Origin: Paenibacillus silvae
GTDB taxonomy: Bacteria; Bacillota; Bacilli; Paenibacillales; Paenibacillaceae
Direction: 5' to 3'
DNA length: 64,000 bases
NCBI RefSeq assembly: GCF_014639235.1
Contig: NZ_BMFU01000001.1
Span: 186,001-250,000, forward strand
Position 1 is the stretch's first letter. Each line of letters starts with the position of its first letter. The notes below the pieces were generated by a model, which did not search any database, was not told where the DNA came from, and saw only the letters and a list, made by a program, of their open reading frames with translations. Shown here piece by piece: positions 8,531 to 14,692 of the stretch. A program made the translations under genes and the position numbers.

Positions 8531-9337
8531 CTACATCAACCATGTTTTTTTGGAATCTGCTCCTTGGGCTCTCCACCGATCCACTTCTTCATGTACGCGG
8601 CTTTTGTCTTTGGCTGTAAAACGTTCAGACGCGGTCTCCTGCGGTCTCGGCATACTATCCCGCACAAGCCGAAGATAATCCATTGAACGCTGCAACGATT
8701 GACGGCCTGGCATGAATCTGATCTTGCGGCCTTCAAGCAAGCTGTAAATCTCGATCATCCCGGGCAGCTTGCCAAACGCCTCCCAACAAAACACGCTGAC
8801 CATATGCTGGAATGCCTCCACAACATTGGCATCATGAACGACCATATATTTCTGTATGAGCAGTTGATCCCAACCTTCAGGCTGCCAGACTGCCTGGAAA
8901 ATGATCGACATATCCAGTGTTAAGGAAGGCACCTCTGTCTTCCATTGTTCGAATAAAATAACGGGATGCTGAAGATCCTCATTAGCTGCAATGGCAAGTG
9001 ACAATTCATCAATCATTTTGTGTTTGACATCCCAATAGTGAAGTACGGAATCAAAGCCGTCCGTTTTTCTGGGCCACCATTTTTCAAGTACATACTGAAT
9101 CGGAATTTCTTTGCGAATCTCGGGGTCTACACTATAAAAATAATTGATGGCATGACTGACTGCATATTGTACACGATGTCGCCATTGCAGTGCAGGCTGC
9201 TGCTCAGACTTAGGTTCAGGGCGGATGAACCTGTACGGGCTACGCAGCATCTCTTCCAGCTTGTAGTCTTCAAGCAAACGTCCAGGAAGCTCACTGCTCC
9301 TTGTAGTCACTGCTGCTTGAGCATCACGCTGTAACAT
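8531..9337 (-). CDS. Unrecognised 268-residue protein in the flavodoxin operon
   Basis: I do not recognise a named family. The protein is soluble, with no signal peptide or membrane segment, rich in Trp and Tyr. It opens with a YKLEEMLRSPYRFIRPE block and an ALQWRHRVQYAV helix. The order of a LTLDMSIIFQAVW strand, a LLIQKYMVVHD strand, a FQHMVSVFCWEAF helix and EGRKIRFMPG loosely resembles the layout of RecB/Cas4-like PD-(D/E)XK nucleases. The expected acidic residue of the E-x-K pair would be Gln here, so catalysis is doubtful. The ATG lies 5 bp after the flavodoxin stop, indicating co-translation. The function is unknown; the fold suggestion is inference. Confidence 0.75.
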   Translation of the reverse strand: MLQRDAQAAVTTRSSELPGRLLEDYKLEEMLRSPYRFIRPEPKSEQQPALQWRHRVQYAVSHAINYFYSVDPEIRKEIPIQYVLEKWWPRKTDGFDSVLHYWDVKHKMIDELSLAIAANEDLQHPVILFEQWKTEVPSLTLDMSIIFQAVWQPEGWDQLLIQKYMVVHDANVVEAFQHMVSVFCWEAFGKLPGMIEIYSLLEGRKIRFMPGRQSLQRSMDYLRLVRDSMPRPQETASERFTAKDKSRVHEEVDRWRAQGADSKKTWLM

Positions 9338-9342
9338 CTGAT

Positions 9343-9795
9343 TTATGATACCTTCTCACCGGCAGCAACGAAACGTTTGCCAAAATCCCGGCACGTTTCC
9401 TTCTCCTGCTCCAGCGGGCTATATTCAATTTTGAGCTTCTCTGGTGATACTTCCGCCCCGCGCTCCTGCAGCTTCTCTGCTGTCAAATCCACTGCCTTGC
9501 AAAACTGTTCATAAGAAGTGTCGCCGCTGCCGAATACGGCAGCTCTTCTTCCACTCAAATCAAGCTCATCCAGTTCCTCATAGAAATCCAGAAACTCATC
9601 AGGTAATTCTCCATCTCCCCAGGTATACACACCTATCATAAATCCGTCATAATCCAGCACATCAGCTGCATTACAATCTGTAACAGACTTGAGGTCAACC
9701 TCATGTCCGCTCTGTGTTATGCCTTCCACAATGAGTTCCGCAATCTCTTCTGTATTTCCCGTCATACTGGCAAAAGCAACCAACCATTTAGCCAT
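9343..9795 (-). CDS. Flavodoxin
   Basis: This is a 150-residue short-chain flavodoxin. The FMN phosphate loop SMTGNTEEIA is near residue 10. The isoalloxazine-binding loops are around TWGDGELPD and GSGDTSYEQFC. It is a one-electron carrier that often replaces ferredoxin when iron is scarce. Start ATG 9795 follows GAGGGAC. It is the first gene of a flavodoxin / unknown / nitroreductase operon with a perfect Fur box about 95 bp upstream, consistent with induction by iron limitation. Likely partners are the nitroreductase-family protein and the convergent HpaB-type oxygenase (inference). Confidence 0.93.
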   Translation of the reverse strand: MAKWLVAFASMTGNTEEIAELIVEGITQSGHEVDLKSVTDCNAADVLDYDGFMIGVYTWGDGELPDEFLDFYEELDELDLSGRRAAVFGSGDTSYEQFCKAVDLTAEKLQERGAEVSPEKLKIEYSPLEQEKETCRDFGKRFVAAGEKVS

Positions 9796-9887
9796 CTATT
9801 GTCCCTCGCTTTATCTTTGTCATATACATCATATCCCCAAGCTAATCTTCGGGATTTACTAACATATTGTAATATCAAAATCATAAG

Positions 9888-9907
9888 TGATAATGATTAT
9901 CATTGTC
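9888..9907. promoter_or_regulatory. Fur box upstream of the flavodoxin operon
   Basis: TGATAATGATTATCA at 9888-9902 is an exact 7-1-7 match, extended by a partial hexamer to 9907. It lies 93 bp before the flavodoxin ATG. Confidence 0.8.
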
Positions 9908-10051
9908 AAATTAATTTTTAATCTTTAAATTTTAATTACATGTCGAAATTCGTCATGACCCTGCCTCATTACCAGGAGCCTTGCTGGCGTAGAGCCCCTT
10001 TTTTGTTGTACAATAGTATCCAAATGAATTTTGAAGGATGGATAAACCACT

Positions 10052-10915
10052 ATGTACGTAGCAAAGAACTGGAAAGACTATGAAGTAATTGATACTGGAG
10101 GCGGTGAGAAGCTGGAACGCTGGGGCGATGTCATTCTGCGCAGACCTGATCCACAGATTATCTGGCCGCTCGAAAATGAAACTCATGAATGGCGCCAAGC
10201 GCATGGTCACTACCACCGCAGCTCCTCTGGCGGAGGCAGCTGGGATATGAAAAAGCCTATTCCCGAACGCTGGACGATCGGGTACGAAAACTTGAAATTT
10301 CATATTAAGCCGACCAGCTTCAAACATACAGGTCTGTTTCCTGAACAAGCCGCTAACTGGAGCTGGATGATGGATAAAATTGCAAATGCAGGACGTCCGA
10401 TCTCGGTACTGAACCTGTTCGCTTATACTGGCGGTGCAACTGTAGCTGCCGCTTACGCCGGTGCTTCCGTCGTTCACTGCGATGCAGCCAAGGGCATGGT
10501 TCAGTGGGCCAAAGAAAATGTGCAGCTATCCGGCCTTGCTGATCGTCCGGTTCGTTTTATTACCGATGATGTGTTCAAATTTGTGCAGCGCGAGCAGCGC
10601 CGTGGCAACAAATATGATGCGATTATAATGGACCCTCCTTCCTACGGACGCGGTCCGAACGGCGAAACATGGAAGCTGGAAGAGAATCTATATCCTTTCC
10701 TGAAATCCTGTATGACCATTCTGTCGGACAACCCGCTCTTTATGCTGGTGAATTCGTATACAACAGGCATCTCGTCTACAGTACTGCGCAACATGCTGAC
10801 AATGACGATGTCCGCCAAGTATGGGGGACAGATCACAGCAGGAGAGATCGGCCTGCCGATTACACGCAGTGGTCTGGATTTGCCATGCGGTATTCTGGGC
10901 CGCTGGGAGTCCTGA
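10052..10915 (+). CDS. Class I SAM-dependent rRNA methyltransferase-like protein
   Basis: The 287-residue product has a SAM-binding motif I (LNLFAYTGGATVAAA, around residues 120-135), an acidic post-I position (VVHCDAAKG) and a motif IV IIMDPPSYGRG. This layout matches the RlmI/RlmK-like family of 23S rRNA methyltransferases. The typical N-terminal PUA domain is absent; the first 100 residues are a short beta-rich lead. Start ATG 10052 follows GAAGGATGG. It is coupled to a pseudouridine synthase whose start touches its stop. Both products act on RNA, which supports an RNA-modification operon. The exact target base is unknown. Confidence 0.85.
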   Translation: MYVAKNWKDYEVIDTGGGEKLERWGDVILRRPDPQIIWPLENETHEWRQAHGHYHRSSSGGGSWDMKKPIPERWTIGYENLKFHIKPTSFKHTGLFPEQAANWSWMMDKIANAGRPISVLNLFAYTGGATVAAAYAGASVVHCDAAKGMVQWAKENVQLSGLADRPVRFITDDVFKFVQREQRRGNKYDAIIMDPPSYGRGPNGETWKLEENLYPFLKSCMTILSDNPLFMLVNSYTTGISSTVLRNMLTMTMSAKYGGQITAGEIGLPITRSGLDLPCGILGRWES

Positions 10916-10917
10916 TG

Positions 10918-11649
10918 ATGTCTGCTCATCGACAAGGCGGAGAGATTGACATTCTGTTTGAAGATAATCATCTGCTGGGGATCAGCAAACCCGTGAATGT
11001 GCCTACACAGGAAGATGCATCCGGTGATCCCGATCTGTTGACTTTGCTCAAACAGGATCTGAAGGAACGATACAACAAACCCGGCAATGTTTATCTGGGC
11101 CTGGTGCATCGTCTGGATCGCCCGGTTGGAGGTGCGATGATTTTTGCCAAAACCTCCAAAGCCGCATCTCGATTATCCGAAACGGTGCGCGGACGTCATT
11201 TTCGTAAAATATATGCGGCTGTTGTACACGGCAAATTGCCGGCACGCAAAGGCACGCTAAAACACACACTGTTGAAGGATAGCAGAACCAATACCGTCAC
11301 CGCTGTACCCAAAGGTACGCCTGGCGGCAAGGATGCAGTGCTGGACTATCAGGTCATCGGAGAAACGAATCTGTACAGCCTCGTTCATATTGAGCTGCAT
11401 ACTGGACGCTCCCACCAGATTCGTGTTCAGATGAAAGAAGCCGGGTGTCCGCTGTTCGGAGACCAGAAATATGGTGCTAAGCTAAACAAACCAGGGCAGC
11501 AGATCGCGCTCTGGTCTGTCATTGCTGCATTTCCACATCCGGTCACCAAGGAAGACGTCGTGCTTCGATCTCTGCCAGCACGAGAATTTCCATGGGCAGA
11601 GTGGCCTTCACATATTTATGAGCAAGCTTTTGCGGAGAATAGACTTTAA
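10918..11649 (+). CDS. RluA-type pseudouridine synthase
   Basis: The protein has about 243 residues, with GLVHRLDRPVGG carrying the catalytic Asp (Asp67) of the HRLD motif. The later ELHTGRSHQIRVQ block, GDQKYG and the closing ALWSV region are typical of RluA/RluC/RluD. It isomerises uridine in rRNA or tRNA. There is no N-terminal S4 domain. Two adjacent ATGs (10915 and 10918) overlap the methyltransferase stop. I prefer 10918 because GGGAG lies 8 bp upstream. The frame is open further upstream but that part overlaps the methyltransferase. A very strong terminator ends the operon. Confidence 0.88.
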   Translation: MSAHRQGGEIDILFEDNHLLGISKPVNVPTQEDASGDPDLLTLLKQDLKERYNKPGNVYLGLVHRLDRPVGGAMIFAKTSKAASRLSETVRGRHFRKIYAAVVHGKLPARKGTLKHTLLKDSRTNTVTAVPKGTPGGKDAVLDYQVIGETNLYSLVHIELHTGRSHQIRVQMKEAGCPLFGDQKYGAKLNKPGQQIALWSVIAAFPHPVTKEDVVLRSLPAREFPWAEWPSHIYEQAFAENRL

Positions 11650-11704
11650 ACTCTACCCTTCTCTTGCAAGCTCCAAACAGGCAGAACACGTCTGAGCCTG
11701 CTAT

Positions 11705-11741
11705 GTGTCGTTCAGATCTGATATCTGAACGACACTTTTTT
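11705..11741 (+). terminator. Strong terminator of the RNA-modification operon
   Basis: A perfect 13-bp stem (11705-11717 with 11723-11735) closes a 5-base loop. It is followed by six T. Confidence 0.93.
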
Positions 11742-11804
11742 ATTTTAAAGTATCTTGATCTTGTTGATCTGTTATTTTCAGTTCAAAGACAGGAGTCGAT
11801 TATC

Positions 11805-12197
11805 ATAACCCCGTTTACGAAACAGGTTGTCGCTATTATTGCAGCGATCCCTGAGGGCAAAGTCATGACTTACGGCCAGATTGCAGCCCTTGCAGGGAGC
11901 CCCAGAGCGGCAAGACAGGTTGTCCGTATTCTGCACTCCATGAGCCGTAAGGAACGTCTGCCCTGGCATCGTGTCGTCAATGCCAAGGGAGAAGTAGCTA
12001 TACCAGACGATGAATCCCGTATGATGCAGGAGAACGAGCTGATTAGCGAAGGTGTCGAGTTTCAAATGGACGGTACCATTGACCTCATACGCTTCAGACA
12101 TGAACCGGATCCCGATTGGTTGCTGCATCATTTGGTTGCAAAAGAGGATGCGGATGCGGATGCGGATGCGGATGCGGATGCGGATGCGGATAAATAA
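11805..12197 (+). CDS. Alkyltransferase-like (ATL) protein with a non-canonical start codon
   Basis: The product matches the DNA-binding domain of O6-methylguanine-DNA methyltransferases (GKVMTYGQIAALAG, SPRAARQV, helix, then PWHRVV). The catalytic Cys of PCHR is Trp, the mark of ATL proteins. ATLs bind O6-alkylguanine without repair activity and hand it to nucleotide excision repair. Homology starts at TPFTKQ. The codon just before is ATA (11805), 9 bp after AGGAG. No in-frame ATG, GTG or TTG lies between this point and the preceding terminator. ATC 11802 and ATT 11799 are also in frame. The C-terminus is an Asp-Ala repeat encoded by seven GATGCG units. Confidence 0.8.
   Translation: MTPFTKQVVAIIAAIPEGKVMTYGQIAALAGSPRAARQVVRILHSMSRKERLPWHRVVNAKGEVAIPDDESRMMQENELISEGVEFQMDGTIDLIRFRHEPDPDWLLHHLVAKEDADADADADADADADK
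12147..12191 (+). repeat. (GATGCG)7 hexanucleotide repeat encoding an Asp-Ala tail
   Basis: There are seven perfect GATGCG units followed by GAT AAA and the stop. The repeat preserves frame, so slippage would change tail length but not reading. Confidence 0.95.
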
Positions 12198-12246
12198 CAA
12201 TACATTGTAATTCTTTAACTTGGCAACGTCTCGTTTGCAAAACAAA

Positions 12247-12304
12247 AAAGAGAACTCTCCCTGCCGCATTAGTTGCGCCCTGCTGGCAGGTGAGAGTTCT
12301 CTTT
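12247..12304. terminator. Bidirectional terminator between the ATL gene and the efflux pump
   Basis: The arms 12247-12259 and 12292-12304 pair over 13 bp, with an inner CTGCC/GGCAG stem. A-rich and T-rich flanks serve both strands. Confidence 0.88.
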
Positions 12305-12330
12305 CTCTTTTTAAATTCTTTCTAATCGGA

Positions 12331-13848
12331 TTAAGCTGTCGCAACCTTTTTGGCTTTTTCCTTCTCCGCGTTGATCGGTTCGGAAGCCGGTTTCGTTTTC
12401 TGGATAAAGAAAGCCAGAATCAGGGCTGCAATCGTCATATAAGTTGCCACTGTAAAGGCGTAGTTAACGCCATAGATCGTTGCATCTGCTGTAGCAGCCA
12501 GCATCGCTGTTTTGTTATTCGGGTCAACTGTTCCCGTAGCCATCGTTTCGGCCAGATGCGACTTCAGCTTGCTGCTCATGATCGTTACAAGAATAGCTGT
12601 ACCGATCGCACCCGCCACTGTACGCAGTGTGTTCGACATTGCTGTACCATGGGCATTAAGTCGTTGAGGCAGCTGATTCAGACCTGCGGTCTGGATTGGC
12701 ATCATCAGCATGGACATCCCGAACATACGAGCCGTGTAGATAAACATCATGTATCCATACGTAGTGTCAATGGACAGACGACTAAGTCCCCACGTTGTGA
12801 TGGCTGTAATCGCCAAGCCTGCAACCGACAGCCAGCGTGCACCGACTTTATCGAAGATGCGGCCCGTGATCGGAGACATGATACCCATCAGAATGGCACC
12901 AGGCATCATCAGCAAGCCGGATTCAATAGGCGAGAACCCACGAATATTTTGCAAGAAAATTGGAAGCAAAATCATCCCCGCAAACATGGCCATCGTAACA
13001 AGCATATTAATGATGGTGGTTAAGGTGTACATATTGTATTTAAAAATACGGAACTCAAGCAGCGGATGATCTGTTGTCAGCTGGCGGATAACGAACAAAA
13101 TGAGGGAAACCGCACCAACGACCAGACAGCTGATCACGACAGTACTGCCCCATCCATCTGTTCCAGCATCACTGAATCCGTACAGCAAGCTGCCGAAGCC
13201 GAGTGTAGATAAAATAACGCCGATCGAATCCAGTTTCGGTTTGGACTGACGTGTTACATTTTTGACAAAAGCAATACCAATCGCTGTTGCAATGACCGAG
13301 AATGGCAGAATGATGTAGAACAACAATCTCCAGGAGTAGTGCTCAACGATATATCCGGACAATGTCGGTCCAATCGCTGGTGCGAGGATCATCGCAATCC
13401 CCATCGTACCCATCGCCTGACCGCGCTTCTCAATCGGGAAGATGGTCAGAAATACAACCGTCATCAACGGCATCAAAATACCTGCACCGCCGGCCTGAAT
13501 CACTCGACCGACCATTAGAATAGAGAAATTCGGACTAATTCCACATACCAACGTACCTAGTGTAAATAAGGTCATGGCTGTTATAAATATTTGCCGGGTT
13601 GAAAACTTGGCGATCAAGTACGCCGTAACCGGGATCAGCACCCCGTTCACCAGCATATACCCCGTGGTCAGCCACTGGGCTCTGTTCGGCCCGATGCCGA
13701 GGTCCTCCATAATTTTAGGAAGAGCCACGTTCATCAGGGTCTGGTTCAAAAATGCCACAAAGGCACCAATTAACAAGGCCGCTACAATCGGGCCTTTCTT
13801 GATGTTGTCCATCCCGGAGGACGGAGCTGTAGCAGTTGTTGTGCTCAT
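12331..13848 (-). CDS. DHA2-family multidrug efflux MFS transporter
   Basis: The 505-residue product has about 14 hydrophobic segments, as expected for the EmrB/QacA (DHA2) drug:proton antiporters. The opening NQTLMNVALPKI block, the QWLTTGYML helix, GRVIQAGGAGILMP (motif C-like region) and the APAIGPTLSGYI motif are all family-typical. It should export lipophilic drugs. The ATG overlaps the stop of the MarR gene (ATGA), so the two form a co-translated pair under MarR control. The C-terminus is a short charged tail after TM14. Confidence 0.92.
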   Translation of the reverse strand: MSTTTATAPSSGMDNIKKGPIVAALLIGAFVAFLNQTLMNVALPKIMEDLGIGPNRAQWLTTGYMLVNGVLIPVTAYLIAKFSTRQIFITAMTLFTLGTLVCGISPNFSILMVGRVIQAGGAGILMPLMTVVFLTIFPIEKRGQAMGTMGIAMILAPAIGPTLSGYIVEHYSWRLLFYIILPFSVIATAIGIAFVKNVTRQSKPKLDSIGVILSTLGFGSLLYGFSDAGTDGWGSTVVISCLVVGAVSLILFVIRQLTTDHPLLEFRIFKYNMYTLTTIINMLVTMAMFAGMILLPIFLQNIRGFSPIESGLLMMPGAILMGIMSPITGRIFDKVGARWLSVAGLAITAITTWGLSRLSIDTTYGYMMFIYTARMFGMSMLMMPIQTAGLNQLPQRLNAHGTAMSNTLRTVAGAIGTAILVTIMSSKLKSHLAETMATGTVDPNNKTAMLAATADATIYGVNYAFTVATYMTIAALILAFFIQKTKPASEPINAEKEKAKKVATA

Positions 13849-14291
13849 AAGTTGTTCATCTCTCTTCCTTGTAACTTTTCAATCATCAGACTATGAATGC
13901 GAAGCAGGTGCTCAAGATCTTCCTTCGGAATTTCCAGTATAGGTGATACACGCTCCATCCACAGCTGCTGTGTCTCCTGCTGGGCCTGTTCCCCTTTGGC
14001 TGTAATCTGCAGCACTACAGAGCGACGATCCGCAGCAGAACGTGTACGCACAATGTACTCACCCTTAACGAGACGTTCAACAACAGCGCTCATTGAGCTG
14101 CTGCCCATATGGCACAGATCAGCAATCTCATTGATACCCAGAGCTGGTCGCTCTTTAAGGATGGATAACACCATAAACTGAATCGAAGTCAGCTCGATAT
14201 CCTTGTTTTCATTCCAGAATGCCCGGAAAAGCATCTGATTCACTTGTCGAAATGAGTTGATAATGTAAAATACTTCGTGCGTGTCCGTCAT
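13845..14291 (-). CDS. MarR-family repressor of the efflux operon
   Basis: The 148-residue protein has a MarR winged helix: INEIADLCHMGSSSMSAVVERL is helix-turn-helix, and TRSAADRRSVVLQIT is the beta wing. It is the first gene of a two-gene operon with the DHA2 pump, the usual autorepressor arrangement. An inverted repeat just upstream of the ATG, downstream of a good sigma-A promoter, is the likely operator. The inducer is unknown. Confidence 0.92.
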   Translation of the reverse strand: MTDTHEVFYIINSFRQVNQMLFRAFWNENKDIELTSIQFMVLSILKERPALGINEIADLCHMGSSSMSAVVERLVKGEYIVRTRSAADRRSVVLQITAKGEQAQQETQQLWMERVSPILEIPKEDLEHLLRIHSLMIEKLQGREMNNL

Positions 14292-14319
14292 TGTTTCACC
14301 CTTTTACCTATGGAATATA

Positions 14320-14339
14320 ATATTTCGTACACGAAATAT
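14320..14339. promoter_or_regulatory. Palindromic operator for the MarR repressor
   Basis: ATATTTCGT and ACGAAATAT form perfect 9-bp arms around a 2-bp spacer. The site lies 29 bp before the marR start and about 10-30 bp past the predicted transcription start. Confidence 0.75.
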
Positions 14340-14356
14340 CAGGGGAACAATTACTT

Positions 14357-14384
14357 ATTATAACAAAAAAATTTACATAGTCAA
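14357..14384 (-). promoter_or_regulatory. Sigma-A promoter of the MarR/efflux operon
   Basis: TTGACT (14384-14379) and TATAAT (14362-14357) are separated by 16 bp on the minus strand. The palindromic operator lies immediately downstream. The rest of 14385-14477 is AT-rich with nothing recognised. Confidence 0.75.
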
Positions 14385-14504
14385 CTCTTTACATATTAAA
14401 TTTGAAGAAAATAATATCAGTACATACTAATATGTATTATCTAAGCTTTTTTCGATATCTCTAACCCAGGATCAGCAATGTTTTTCCATACTGCACTTGA
14501 AGGT

Positions 14505-14580
14505 CGTCAAGGGAAAGTGACGCTGCAGGGGGCGACAAGGCCGTAAAAGATGCACTTCAGTAGGTTTCAAGACACGCTTT
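14505..14580. repeat. Partial copy of the dispersed repeat seen at 56159-56333
   Basis: The stretch from CGTCAAGGGAA to AAGACACGC aligns without gaps in length to the reverse complement of about 56169-56245. The best block is AGATGCACTTCAG / AGGTTTCAAGACACGC with one difference. There is no second inverted end here, so this is a fragment. Confidence 0.6.
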
Positions 14581-14617
14581 AAATTGTAGCCTGTCCCGAA
14601 ATGATGAGATTATTCAA

Positions 14618-14656
14618 TCAAAAGACCTCTGCTCCACTATATGGCGGAACAGAGGT
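14618..14656 (-). terminator. Terminator of the persulfide reductase operon
   Basis: ACCTCTG-type arms (14625-14635 and 14646-14656) pair with one mismatch. A T-run follows on the minus strand. It lies 37 bp after the stop of the fusion gene. Confidence 0.8.
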
Positions 14657-14692
14657 TGGCCTAAAAATCGATGAGCATGAATTCAGTTACGC

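Noticed and set aside
11778..12344. Minus-strand frame with an Arg-Ile repeat
   Set aside because: It is the shadow of the GATGCG repeat in the ATL gene and continues across a terminator.
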